A DNA stretch of 64,000 nt from Branchiostoma floridae (Eukaryota; Chordata; Leptocardii; Amphioxiformes; Branchiostomatidae): the NCBI RefSeq assembly GCF_000003815.2, contig NC_049988.1, forward strand, positions 10,318,156 through 10,382,155, written 5' to 3'. Positions 12,301 through 21,439 of this stretch are shown piece by piece. Position 1 is the stretch's first letter. Each line of letters begins with the position of its first letter. Under the pieces are notes generated by a model, which did no database searches, was not told the DNA's origin, and was given only the letters and a program-made list of their open reading frames with translations. The position numbers and the translations under genes are program-made.

Positions 12301-14549
12301 GTCCTAACACACTCCATCGAAAACGAAATAACTATGGAAATATACAGGCACCATGGTTGGCAATCTGGTCAAAACTTTCAGGCTGCGAAAGAAGAAAGTT
12401 TGGAAATTTTCTATTTTCTATCTCTGAGTTATTTCATATCTGTTTTACTTCCTACGTTTAGCATTCTCAAGTTGCTTGTGACCGTTTAAGCGCCCGAAAG
12501 CCAATTTTCCATCAAAGAGTGAAAGATAAGGCGCACACACACAGTTATCTGAACATTCCATTTCTTGTCCATGATTGCATTCCGCTCAGCTCGCTTGATG
12601 CTGACACAAGAGGAATTGGATTTCGGCAGACAGACTGCACCTACGTGTGCATTACTGTCTGGCAATAACACCCTGGGGCCACTCATGATCACCTGAAGCT
12701 GGGATACTGCTGCGTCAGTAACTACCTCATGTTAAACTTACATTCATCTTCCACGCACAAAGCCTGTGCNNNNNNNNNNNNNNNNNNNNNNNNNNNNNNN
12801 NNNNNNNNNNNNNNNNNNNNNNNNNNNNNNNNNNNNNNNNNNNNNNNNNNNNNNNNNNNNNNNNNNNNNNNAAATGATGACTGCAGGCTTCTTGTATCAC
12901 CCTCCCTGGTCTATCTTACAAAACAAATGGGATCAAGAATAGCTAACAGTCAGGTGACAGTCAGTACTGTATATCCTAAACTGTTGGGGCTGGCTGTATA
13001 TTGGAACTGTGAGCCGACCTGTTGACCTTGACTTCTGCATTTGGTAAATGAGGACACCCCCCTCCCAATATAAGCTGAATGTATGCCATCCTACCATAAG
13101 TTATGATGCACTATGCCATGCAGTGGCATATCAAGACCTCGGGGCTCAAAATACTGGGTGCATGTGCATCTTATTGAACCCAAAATTAGAGCTGTGCATC
13201 CAATTTTATTCTGTGAGTGCACCGGTGTGACCAAATATTTTTGTAGGTTTACGTATGCATGGTAAAATATCAAAGTATACTAGTATATACCATGTTCTTG
13301 ACATCTTATGATCAGTGTTAGAAAGTGTTAAGAAAGATAATAAAATGTCTGTCATAGTACTTAAAATTAAGTTAAATTCAAAGTTGGAACTTAGGTTCAT
13401 CAAAACTTTTGATGCTCCAAAACTGCGTGTGTGCTGCAGGTTTTACTGACATTCTACTTTATTTCATGTGGTGCACCTCAAAATTTGGATTTCAAGCCCT
13501 GCAAGTAATTCAGCCACCTGTCAACACTTTTAACTACATGTTATCTTCTTGTTCTATACTGCAGCCAGTTTCTCTTTGTCCAGTACACTGTCACCCTCTT
13601 TCTTTGCCATTCAGTAGATAGGGAATAAGCTGACTTGAAAGATGATTAGCTTGCATGTGGTGTACTGATGTGAATGTGAAGTGCATGCAGTGTGTGATAA
13701 GGTCGCTGTTAGTGTTATCTTTGCTCACTGGGCTGACTATTGTCCCAGGGGATTTGCAGATAAATAGCCAGATTGGCACTTTTGGGAGGCAAGACAAAAA
13801 TAGAGACATCACAGAAAGGGCCGCTTCTTTGCAACCTTCATTATCAACCCGAGGTCGGGATCGGGACCAGGCTAGTACATTATTTCTCTCCATAGAGCCC
13901 TATCTAACATTGCTGGTTGCAACAGTTTCAAAAGAAGTGGTAGACAGCAAAGTACCCTTCCATTATGATGAATAGAACTTTTAGAAGTAAGATTTGTTTC
14001 TCCTCAATGGCCTCCTTCTTTATGCTTTTTACTACTAATAGACTACTATGCATATCCTTGGTCATGTAGAGGGACTAGCCTAGCCACAATGTAGCCGGTA
14101 AATAATCTTACACTAAGTTACAGTAAAGGCATGGGGAAGCTACATAAACTACAAAGAACAACTTCATTTGCATTCAAGAAGCACTGAAAATAAAACTTGT
14201 ATACACTGTATGTACACCTATACATATGTAATAGGAAGTGTGTGGATAGATTTTAAGACAATGATTGTTTAATTGTTAGTTACCTGTGCCTATGTCAGTA
14301 TGTGAGATTGCATTGTCAGATGAAGGAAAAATCTCTTGTATTTTCTAGTAGAAAAAATAGTTTGGGTAATAACTTGACCGAAGAAGAAGAAGAAACTGAC
14401 CTCCCTCCATATGACTTCCCCTCCTGTGGCACTGCTGTGTTTCCACTCTGTACATCTCCATTCCAGTACAGCATCAGAATGACTGCCCATGTCAGCGACG
14501 TCGCGATACAGCCACAAAAGAAGTAACGTACGGGTCCTCGTCTGGCCAT
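3239..14549 (-). CDS. GALNT11: Polypeptide N-acetylgalactosaminyltransferase, GALNT11-like (11 visible coding exons, incomplete)
   Basis: Golgi type II membrane enzyme (CAZy GT27) that starts mucin-type O-glycosylation by moving GalNAc from UDP-GalNAc to Ser/Thr. Seen: a short cytoplasmic tail [10 protein letters not shown], one membrane segment (about residues 10-28), a stem, the glycosyltransferase domain with [18 protein letters not shown], the metal-binding DSH, the [11 protein letters not shown] block and [17 protein letters not shown], then a ricin-type lectin domain. Eleven exons join in frame with GT/AG borders: 14549-14401, 11815-11685, 11188-11065, 10382-10216, 9326-9204, 8553-8304, 7292-7140, 6544-6403, 5811-5714, 5141-5037, 3382-3239. 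They give about 528 codons. The exon with the WGGEN motif (about 118 nt expected) is missing, probably in the N gap, and the last lectin exon was not found. With both, the length would approach the roughly 608 residues I recall for human GALNT11. The tail and lectin sequence point to GALNT11 rather than another family member. Confidence 0.94.
3383..4682 (-). repeat. 45-bp minisatellite, about 29 copies, each duplicating a 3' splice site
   Basis: A tandem array with a 45-bp unit and little variation (single-base changes, two units with an extra base, one with a small insertion around 4250). It fills the start of the intron upstream of GALNT11 exon 12. On the gene strand each unit carries a pyrimidine tract, TATGTGTAG and then GTCTGGTACCTGA, which is the real acceptor and the first bases of the exon. 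The array therefore multiplies the acceptor. On the plus strand each unit carries AACAG|GTAAGAGT, a near-ideal donor. A long open frame through the units ([15 protein letters not shown] repeats) is a by-product of the 45-bp length. Confidence 0.97.
5037..5141 (-). CDS. GALNT11: GALNT11 coding exon 11: ricin-type lectin, alpha repeat
   Basis: Acceptor TTTCAG|ATC, then [35 protein letters not shown], donor CAG|GTGGGT, phase 0. The spaced CL...G....V...C pattern is the first trefoil repeat of the C-terminal lectin domain that guides the enzyme to substrates already glycosylated. About 360 bp of ordinary intron separates it from the minisatellite on its downstream side. Confidence 0.92.
5342..5463. 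repeat. Small foldback element
   Basis: CTGAGGTTTCCACTTTTGTG at the left pairs with CACAAAAGTGAAAACCTCAG at the right across about 80 bp. It lies in GALNT11 intron 10. It may be a MITE; no clear duplication flanks it. Confidence 0.65.
5714..5811 (-). CDS. GALNT11: GALNT11 coding exon 10: linker to lectin domain
   Basis: Acceptor TTGCAG|GC, then [20 protein letters not shown] and [12 protein letters not shown], donor CAT|GTAAGT, phase 0. This is the basic linker between catalytic and ricin-type lectin domains; the RPKV...G end matches the position of the GALNT11 linker. Conservation is moderate, and the call rests on frame, borders and order. Confidence 0.88.
6403..6544 (-). CDS. GALNT11: GALNT11 coding exon 9: catalytic/linker region
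   Basis: Acceptor TTGCAG|GAT, then [40 protein letters not shown], ending YPELFVP with donor CCAG|GTGGGG, phase 1. The L.C.SFKWYL.N.YPE string ends the catalytic domain of all GalNAc-transferases. YFSLRP.(M/L)KT is typical of GALNT11. Confidence 0.95.
7140..7292 (-). CDS. GALNT11: GALNT11 coding exon 8: end of catalytic core
   Basis: Acceptor CTGCAG|ATC, then [20 protein letters not shown] and [19 protein letters not shown], ending HVWMDEYK with donor AAG|GTTAAA, phase 0. CSRVGH supplies the conserved metal-coordinating His. The RKRRPYGSP...DT...NS.R.AHVW.DEYK string is GALNT11-like. Its phase-0 start means the missing exon 7 must have a length of 1 modulo 3. Confidence 0.96.
8091..8190. other. 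Assembly gap, probably hiding GALNT11 exon 7
   Basis: A run of 100 N, the usual placeholder for a gap of unknown size. It lies between GALNT11 exons 6 and 8. The family's WGGEN-containing exon was not found on the minus strand in the visible parts of 7293-8303, so it most likely sits here. A SINE-like fragment abuts the right edge of the gap, which may explain the assembly failure. Confidence 0.85.
8191..8262 (-). repeat. tRNA-derived SINE fragment
   Basis: On the minus strand the sequence contains TAGTCCAGTGGTTAGAGG, a good RNA polymerase III A box, and about 20 bases later AGTTTGATTCTG, a degenerate B box. This is the head of a tRNA-derived SINE. It is cut by the assembly gap at 8190. It is not a functional tRNA: the B box is decayed and no acceptor stem closes. 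Confidence 0.6.
8304..8553 (-). CDS. GALNT11: GALNT11 coding exon 6: DSH metal site and catalytic core
   Basis: Acceptor TTCCCAG|GA, then [23 protein letters not shown] is the D-x-H manganese-binding motif. Further on are [16 protein letters not shown] and [17 protein letters not shown], ending at GAAAPIK with donor ATCAA|GTAAGA, phase 2. PIIDII and [11 protein letters not shown] are near-identical across GT27 enzymes. The next exon in the family (P.MAGG...WGGEN) should follow but is not in the visible sequence. Confidence 0.97.
9204..9326 (-). CDS. GALNT11: GALNT11 coding exon 5: catalytic domain
   Basis: Acceptor GCACAG|GT, then [20 protein letters not shown] and [20 protein letters not shown], donor ATCAG|GTCAGG, phase 1. 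The [13 protein letters not shown] string is a GalNAc-transferase hallmark just before the DSH motif. Both phases agree with the neighbouring exons. Confidence 0.95.
9399..9604 (+). mobile_element. MITE with TAACG..GTTCACC ends, copy 1
   Basis: 206 bp. Ends TAACGCTAGTTCAC and GGATAAAGGTGAACTAACGT, then TA. Internal GGTCAACG, TTTTGAAAATATTGC and GGTTACCCTATGG are shared with the copies at 37846 and 52221. It lies in GALNT11 intron 4. Confidence 0.75.
9956..10129 (+). mobile_element. TA-flanked MITE with CAGTGGAAGCC ends (pogo/Tigger-like)
   Basis: 174 bp. Inverted ends are CAGTGGAAGCCGCTTAATTG and CAATTAACTGGCTTCCACTG, with TA on both sides. Internal GTGCAATTATCCG/TTTATCCGACGTGCAATT is typical of Tigger-like ends. 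It lies in GALNT11 intron 4. Confidence 0.8.
10216..10382 (-). CDS. GALNT11: GALNT11 coding exon 4: first half of nucleotide-binding fold
   Basis: Acceptor TTGCAG|G, then [20 protein letters not shown] followed by [19 protein letters not shown] and [14 protein letters not shown], donor CAAA|GTGAGT, phase 1. This is the strongly conserved GT27 beginning ([20 protein letters not shown]) with the acidic LIDDFSD loop that helps bind UDP. Confidence 0.96.
10587..10926 (-). mobile_element. hAT-like MITE, family 1, copy 1
   Basis: 340 bp. Ends are CAGGGGTCTAGCCAGC and GCTGGCTAAAGCCCTG, with a perfect 8-bp target duplication GGATATAG on both sides. It contains CCGTCAATTGACGG and CGCCTGTAGCTTCCACC-type internal sequence. 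It lies in GALNT11 intron 3, inverted relative to the copy at 11318. Confidence 0.88.
11065..11188 (-). CDS. GALNT11: GALNT11 coding exon 3: entry to catalytic domain
   Basis: Acceptor ATCCAG|GC, then [20 protein letters not shown] and [20 protein letters not shown], donor ACAA|GTAAGG, phase 2. The GYRRHAFN...SDRIG...R.IPDTR string is the conserved entry to the GalNAc-transferase catalytic domain and matches GALNT11 closely. The exon is 124 nt, so skipping it would shift the frame. It is flanked by two copies of one MITE family in opposite orientation (10587-10926 and 11318-11594). Confidence 0.93.
11318..11594 (+). mobile_element. hAT-like MITE, family 1, copy 2
   Basis: 277 bp. Ends are CAGGGCTCTAGCCAGCTCGA and GGCTAGAGCCCTG, with the same internal sequence as 10587-10926 in the opposite orientation. 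It lies in GALNT11 intron 2. No clear target duplication remains. Confidence 0.85.
11685..11815 (-). CDS. GALNT11: GALNT11 coding exon 2: stem region
   Basis: Acceptor CCAG|G completes the AG left by exon 1 (Arg). The exon then reads [20 protein letters not shown] and ends at LPLSELG with donor CTAG|GTAATC, phase 1. The sequence is charged and low in conservation, as expected for the Golgi stem. The Glu/Asp run resembles the acidic patch that precedes the catalytic domain in GALNT11. Confidence 0.88.
12770..12871. other. Assembly gap
   Basis: A run of about 100 N within GALNT11 intron 1. No coding exon is expected here from the frame continuity between exons 1 and 2. Confidence 0.95.
13122..13502 (-). 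mobile_element. Degraded copy of the GGGTGCACC MITE
   Basis: Starts CAGTGGCATATCAAGACCTC then GGGGCTCAAAATACTGGGTG and ends GGATTTCAAGCCCTG. The internal TATACTAGTATATACC region and following AT-rich stretch match the inverse of 46140-46200. It lies in GALNT11 intron 1. Confidence 0.6.
14401..14549 (-). CDS. GALNT11: GALNT11 coding exon 1: cytoplasmic tail, membrane anchor, start of stem
   Basis: The first ATG of the continuous frame is at 14549 and gives [14 protein letters not shown]. The hydrophobic run that follows ([17 protein letters not shown]) is the signal anchor, then a Ser/Gly-rich stem. The donor is GGGAG|GTCAGT, phase 2. The frame stays open upstream to an in-frame TAG near 14640, so a longer N-terminus by splicing from an upstream exon is possible. 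VRYF, GC and the TW in the anchor are what I recall at the start of vertebrate GALNT11. Confidence 0.9.
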
Positions 14550-14629
14550 CAGCACTGTAGGCAGCTGTGTGCCAGCTCCATAATTGTCCTCAAACACTTC
14601 ACAAAAATCTGCACTTCTGCGCAAAGTCC

Positions 14630-17600
14630 TCTGCTGCTAGTTGATTGTTGTCAGGTGAAACGAAGGTCAAGATGTGTGAATGAAGCCATTGAACCTGTTA
14701 AGAAAATGAGAAGTTCAAAATACTGTTAATTTTCTTTGCCATGTTTGTTTTACCTTCCTGAAAACAAGACATTCCCTATGAATCACCCTAAATACCCTAG
14801 CCACCTGTGCAGCCAGTAAGTAAAATGTAGTTTGGTATGACTCAATACCACAATAATTTATGGCACATACATGTACATGTAGTATGTTTGAAGGCAGGAT
14901 TAGCAAATGGATGTAGCTTACAAATGGCAAAGGTCTAAGTAAATGGCTTTCCTTGGAAGGAGTTCATACATGTACACAACATTCAAACATACCATATACA
15001 TTGAATCTTAAAATTCAAGTTGAAGGTCTAACCAACTCTTACAGCTAACAAACATTGAAATTCCTGGCAAAAATGAACTCTTTTCCCCTTTACCTTGTGT
15101 CACCCCAACTCACCCTGACAAGTGGTATGTACCTAGATCCAGCTGGGAGATTTTCTTAAACATTTCTGCCAACATAAGAGGGCAAAGTCCACAGCCAAAC
15201 ATACAAGGCTGGGACCGTGCAGCTGTGACCAATGAGAGAGCCCCACACTGACAATGCTCTTACCTCTTGAGGGACAACGCCTGCAAACCACCCCTTCCCA
15301 AACCCGGACCTATGCTATAATATAGACAAGTTTACTGCCAACAATCTGACAATGAGTGTTTGTATCTTGGGATTTTGGAAACATAAGGGATGTCTATGTA
15401 TGAGTGAATATTGATTGTCTACAAACCACTTTAAATGTTTTATAGATCATAAAAAAAGTCTGGTATTGTCTGTGTAGGTAGCAGCAAACTACAGTATCTA
15501 CATTATAGTGAAGATCTTTACAGTCAAGGTCCTGCATGTCCTATGTACTGATCATGAATACCAGTATCGTACTCATGTCCAATATCTAATCTAATCTTAG
15601 CTCCAGTCAGATAATCAAAAATACTCACAGACATACTAAAAATTCCCACTGACTGTATATGTTGGCTATTAACATTGCTTTTAACACACTGGAAATGGGG
15701 CAAAAGGCAATGGTGGGGAGCAAGGTTCGGGCAATGTTTGCACTGAAATCTGATATGCAGACCCTGCTCCCCCCATAGAGCGCTGGGGCAGCCCAGCTCA
15801 TACCACCTCTGTCAGGCACCATATATCAGTGTCAAGGGCAACTACAGCAATGTGTTTATAGGTCTTTAAACAGTAACATGTCTGAAGTTGGGACATGTAA
15901 GCCTGGAATATGTTCTGTTATATTCTAACCTTTGTTATGTCATTATTTGCTGGTGACAGTCCAAGATATATTTGGCTATCTGTTTTCAACTAGCAGTGTA
16001 CTATACAAAGCTTTCAAAACAGGAATTATCTAACAGTTTTAAAAATACTTGAGGCAATAAACTTTGACCACGACAATCAACTATATTTTAGCAGTAAGCA
16101 ATTATCTGACTTTGCCTGTACACTGAATGAAAAAGAATGCTGGCAATTTGCTGGCCTACATGTAAGTACGTCTTCTACTTTTTGCAGGAGAGGTAAAAAC
16201 ACATTGATTAAAATCTTTTGTTGAAAACATGATACATGTATATAGACAAGTCAGGCAGAGTCTGTCAGATTTCAAGGTACAAGTATCAACATTTTGAGTG
16301 AAGAAAACAATGAAAGAGGGTCTGCATGGGGGGTCCTGACAACGCTTTACGCTAAATTCAGGACGGTCGACAACGCTTTACGTTAAATTCACGAAGGCCG
16401 GCAACGTTTTACGCTAAAATCAGAAAGGCTGGCAACGGTTTACGCTAAATTCTGGAAGGCTGGCAACACTCGATAGAGGCTCCGCAGGGAAGATTGAAAT
16501 TTTGGCTCCCTGAAACGCTATTTCCTGCATTTTGAGGGGAAATTTTCCCTGGCAGACAAAGCTAAGTTAAATTGCATATCTAAATAAAGATTCCCAGGGG
16601 ATCAGCGTAAGCTTTTGAGCGCTAGCGTCGCAAGGGAAGTCCGGGAAAATTTTGAAATCCTGACCCCCTGAAATAACGCCATCCTGAGTTTTTCTAAGCA
16701 AAATGTTAGTTTGCTGGATATTTTGTAAAGCTAATTATCAGTTTAATGACCGTTATAAGGCGTTTGAGGTTGACAGGCGGCGCAACGTTATATTGAAATC
16801 TTGACGCTCTAAAATGATATTTCCTGCATTTTGATAGGCATATTTTGCTGGTAGACTAAGCTAACTACATGTTGATGTTCGTATTAGCAAAACAGGTCTT
16901 TGAGTTTGACACATCCCCAACATATTTGCAGCATTTCGAGCGCCAAAGGCGCGAGGCGGCGCAACGGGAGGACCATGGAAATTTTGAAATCATGACGCTC
17001 TAAAATGATATTTCCTGCATTTTGATAGGCAAATTTTGCTGCCAAACTAAGCTAGCTAACTACAATAACATTCCTATTAACGGCATAAAAGGTGAGGGCG
17101 AGGCCCCCCGATTAATATTTTTGCCATGTCGGTGACCGAATGCGAAAGGATTAGCAAAGGAAGTCCGGCGAAATTTTGAAATCTTGATCCTCTGAAACGC
17201 ATTTTCCCGTGTTTTGAGGGGCTAAATTAACTGGTAGACTATCCATCGACTTATGAAACTTAGGAGACCAGGCTACGATTTACGGGTAATTTTTAGGCTA
17301 GATTACGCTTTACGCGAAATTTTTAGGCTCGATTACGCTTTACGTGAAATACACTGGCTACGCATTACGGTGAATTTTCCATCCTCACTACGAATTACGT
17401 GAAATAAAATAGCTTCCCTACGTATTACGGGAAATTAAAAAGCCTGCCTACGCCTTACGGAAAAGAGCATGCAGACCCTCATGAAAGCACCCTGTAATTT
17501 TGACAAATCACCCATTGCTTGCCTTGGATTCTCAAAATATCTGGAGCTCTTGTGGCGACAACGCTGATACCAAGGTCAGTTATGTCTGTCACAGAAAGGC

Positions 17601-18314
17601 AACAGCAACTTTGTTTTAAATCAATCACTGACAAACTGTCCCTGCTGACCATAGGCTGATAGTATTGCTGAGTATGCATAAAGTTTCATCTTGACAAAAC
17701 AAAAGTTTATCTTGTAAAGGAACTTACACACTAAATGCCAAGACATATTACACGTTCTTTAGTTTGCTAGCAGTTGGCAAATTTGTATCAACATCGGCTT
17801 TTCAGAAATACGTGTTTATCCAGGATGTTCATATCAGGCACTCAAAAACTAAAAGCACATCAGATAATACTCCCAGGCCTATACATGTACAAATGCCCAT
17901 AGGTTACGTTTCAACAGACCTGTAATTTATCAATTCTACAAATGTATAGGACTATTGCTCTAAGTTATGGTACACTGTTGTGTGTGGTGGCAGGAGAGAG
18001 AATTCTCATGGTACTGGAATCAATAGAACAGCTTGTACTTAGACATTTCACTACAGTTGTGCTATACATCTTTGACAAACAGCTGCAAACAAATCAATAT
18101 AAAAAATTCTGACATAAATATCTGTGTAGATCCTCACATTCTTCTCATGATATCTTCTGGCGCTATCCGCTATCTACCTGATGCATGGTTTTAGTAAAGG
18201 TTCCTGGTTTTAAGTTCCTGGTTTTAAGATTTTGAGACATTTCAGTCAGCTCTCTGGTCAAGTGTCACCTACAGGTCAGCTCAAGGGGAGCATGAGAGAT
18301 GTCCTTCCACTGAC
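14630..18314. other. No gene recognised; contains the 1.2-kb transposon
   Basis: Upstream of GALNT11 exon 1. Apart from the element at 16316-17480 it is AT-rich sequence without coding-like frames or clear splice-bordered exons. It may be a 5' intron of GALNT11. Confidence 0.55.
16316..17480 (+). mobile_element. 1165-bp non-autonomous DNA transposon with subterminal TTACG repeats
   Basis: The termini are GAGGGTCTGCATG and its inverse CATGCAGACCCTC, flanked on both sides by ATGAAA (6-bp target duplication). Inside each end are four to seven units of about 30 bp built on TACG..TTACG(N)GAAATT and its complement-like AACGCTTTACGCTAAATT. The middle has a second repeat (GAAATTTTGAAATC..GACGCTCTAAAATGATATTTC) in three or four copies. 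No transposase frame is visible. Related fragments occur at about 829-912 and 29240-29424. Confidence 0.85.
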
Positions 18315-18523
18315 CTCTTGCCCTTTGTGTCCAGGACAGGGATATTTACAGCCAACAGGCCCTCCTGACTGGGTGAAACTGGGGTGAGACTACTCATGGA
18401 GGACTGATTGGGCTGGGTGGGGCATAAATCAGTCAGGATGGAGGGTGATGGTGCGGTCACTGGGGGATCTTGGGGAGTCTGGCTGAACTGGTGTTCATGG
18501 GCTGAACTGGAGTTCATGTCCAT
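18315..18523 (-). CDS. Candidate alternative first exon, Ser/Pro-rich, phase 2
   Basis: ATG at 18523 opens a 69-codon frame starting MDMNSSSAHEHQFSQTPQDP, rich in Ser, Pro, Gln and Thr, ending VNIPVLDTKGK plus AG. It ends at a strong donor AAGAG|GTCAGT in phase 2. The next in-phase acceptor known downstream is GALNT11 exon 2 (11815), so it could be an alternative GALNT11 first exon, but it has no membrane anchor. It could also belong to an unrelated minus-strand transcript. I do not recognise the protein. Confidence 0.4.
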
Positions 18524-18725
18524 AGTCTTCTTTCTTCCAAAAGTTCCATAGGCAGCAACAGGCTTATGTCAGCAAAAGTGCAAAGAAATGTTAAATCTAG
18601 ACCTGGAAAAGTCTGTAACTCAAGGCACTTATGAGATCATACTATATACTTTCAGTATACTGCAATGCATATAGAGTTCAAGAGGACTCGGGTGATTATA
18701 CTCCTACCCAGAACTCTAGTAACCT

Positions 18726-18871
18726 ATTTCTACTGAAAAAGTAAACTTCCATCCCAGGGTAAGGAACAGGTCCTGCACACAGCTACATTGCACGAGTAGT
18801 ACTCATGCAATGTAGCTGTCTGCAGGACCTGTCCCTTATCCTAGGATGGAAGTTTGCTTTTTCTGTAGAAA
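18726..18871. repeat. Large near-perfect palindrome
   Basis: Two arms of about 70 bp with roughly seven mismatches and practically no spacer (centre GAGTAGTACTC around 18795-18805). It starts TTCTACTGAAAAAGTAAAC and ends with its inverse. It could extrude a cruciform or form one long RNA hairpin. Confidence 0.9.
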
Positions 18872-20187
18872 TTTGTTTCTTCAGAGGATTGCAATATTTC
18901 CCATAACTTTCTCCCTCTCAAACAATGAGTGAGACAGACAAAAATTTCTGGCTGGAGACAGTCATGCTTTCATTGCTTTTACCACAGTTCTTATCTTTAG
19001 TCAGTAGAATGAATCTGCATGATTGTAATTATAATAATTACACTAGCATGGCAACTCCTTCCCTGGGTGATTTACCTCACAACAGGAGGAAAGGTGTGTA
19101 ACTGCCTCAAATCACATTTGGCACCAACTTCTCTGTTTAAAACACTCTTACTATACTAAAACTACCGTATTTATCATACAACTGTCATGATGTATATCAA
19201 CAACAGCAATTATTCCTTAATCAGTTCAGTTCAGTGTACATAAATGAAGATGTTCTATTCTGTTTATGATGTAAGAAATGACCTTGCTCCAGAATTGCAT
19301 CGACTTCCTAATTATCCATTCACATATAACAAAGACTGATTACAAAGCTGTAAACCTTACAAGGTCAACTTAAACCTGTCAGATAAGATAATCATGCAAA
19401 TATGGTATTTAGTATGATGCTTGTGTTATCAGTAACTTTTGAGAATTTATATGTAGCACTGCATTTAATAGTAGCTATGTACCCACTGTTCTGAGCATGC
19501 AGACTGAAACCCTGTAGTAGTGATGCATGTTGTATAAAACAAGAATTTAAGAAAATGAGTCAACATGTTATCAATATGTACCTAGAAATGTACCATTCCA
19601 TAATATATCCTCCAGAACTGGCTGTGTGCAAGCAGTTCCCTGATGTGGCTGAGCTTTGCAAAAACCTTTTATGCACTTGAACAGTAGTATGGTTCATATT
19701 CAAGATGATCATGAGAGTCACTGTCGAGCAGCTCTCCTGATTTAAAACTTTGATCAACATATATTTTGTACCTCAAGTACAGTAGAGTCATGCCCACTGC
19801 ACATGCCACTCGACTGGCTAGAATTGCTGACTAAGGACTGTTGTAGTGTTGAGGATGGAAGAGGTTTCTATACATTACTAGTAATCTGAGAGTGAGGGAA
19901 GCAGACCATCTCCAGTATTCATCAATATGCCAGACTCTATAATTTGTGGTTAGAAAGGAATCTATATTTTACAGGGGGATTTTTAAAGAATTTGTAGGAT
20001 TTGTATCTGGATCAAGTATAAAGCAGTATCAAGTATGAAGTATCAAGATTTCAATTTCAAAGAAAAATCTTACCACTTTGCGACATGACAACTCATACCC
20101 TTTCCACCCCCAAATCATGACCATCAATTTAGATACAAAATGAGGTACCAAGGTAGAACAACATCACCTCCTACAAACAGAGGTAAC

Positions 20188-20240
20188 AGAGAGCAAGGAG
20201 GTTAAAAAGGACACCTTTTTAACCTCCTTGCAGAGAGCAA
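20188..20240. repeat. Perfect 17-bp hairpin with 3-base loop and flanking direct repeat
   Basis: CAAGGAGGTTAAAAAGG, loop ACA, CCTTTTTAACCTCCTTG. CAGAGAGCAA occurs on the left (overlapping the arm) and immediately on the right. Confidence 0.8.
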
Positions 20241-21231
20241 ATGTCAGGTCTGGTACATATACAGAGAGCCAAATGAACTGTAGTTGACCTTATAGAGGTT
20301 GCAAGCCCCATATAACACCTTACAGTTACCATGACAACCTGGGACCCTAGGTCTATCAGTCTGGACTACTCCACAGATATGCAATGTGTTTTCAATCAGG
20401 GAGGTCCAAACATGCAGGAGGTATTTCATGTTATATAACATCAAAGCCTGTGAGCATGCAGGAATACTGTCTCTGGGAACAAACCATGAGTCAGAATTTT
20501 TCTGAAGTGAACAGTGTGTTTAATGATGGTATCAAGTAGCACAATTATTCTAATCTACAACGTAGGTAAACCTAGTATGTGTGCTATTATCAACTTTTTC
20601 TTTCTTTCAAGGGACATCCAGACAAAATACCCCTACAGCTATAGATGCAGTGTTTGATAAGAAATGATGCAAATGTCGGACAGAGAGTAGCAAAGTGGCA
20701 CCCTCGTTCTTATAGACCAAATTTACAGAACATAGTTTGGGGCGTAGTAAAAAAACCTGTTGCAGTATTTCCATTGAAAGGTTGCTAAGAGGGGATTTGT
20801 GCACTGGAGACTGGGGCTTATGTGGGCTATATTGATTACTGGAGTGGGTAAGTAGAACTCTACATGTAGGTCAGGTTAGCCTGAGGATAAGCCTGATTCA
20901 ACAGTTGTGGCAGGGCAGCGACAGTTGGCTGAGACTATAACTAAACATGGTTGGATCTTATGGAGGGCACAACTTCTGTTTGTTGTACAAACTGAACAAA
21001 GCAGATTATTCACAGAAGATCCCACACTAAAATCTAATATCATTTCAAAAATGTTTTGAAATTCTGTTTTCAAAAGAACTTTCAACTGTTTTATTTCAAA
21101 GTTTATCCTTGGCCTTTATGCAAACTTATCTGGTTTGCTCCTGTCATGCAGTGCCAATTATGCCTACTTATCTACAGGTCAGTGAGCTACTGCATGAGTA
21201 CTAGTAGAAAATCAAAAGGCATGCAAACATA

Positions 21232-21439
21232 CTGTAAATGCAGAAATGTTCGCGGTGGATTAATGTTCGCGGTTTTCGCGGTGACCACTTCACCGCAAAC
21301 TTAAAACCACCGCGAACATTTTTCTATTATGGTATTAGATTGCAGTCTATGGTGTTACCGCGAACTTAAATCCACCGCGAAAAGTCCTTTTCCCCGCTAC
21401 CGCGAAATTAAATCCCCGCGAACTTTAATGCATTTACAG
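21232..21439 (+). mobile_element. TA-flanked MITE with TTCGCGG motifs, copy 1
   Basis: 208 bp. Ends are CTGTAAATGCAG and TGCATTTACAG, flanked by TA on both sides (Tc1/mariner-type duplication). Several inverted TTCGCGGTGG / CCACCGCGAA blocks would form a strong secondary structure. Confidence 0.88.

Noticed and set aside
13655-13975. 106-codon plus-strand frame in GALNT11 intron 1
   Set aside because: No family, no splice borders, ordinary intron composition.
16316-17480. CRISPR-like array of regularly spaced TTACG repeats
   Set aside because: Repeats are short and imperfect, the spacers are not unique in length, the unit sits inside a transposon with inverted ends and target duplication, and the genome is animal.
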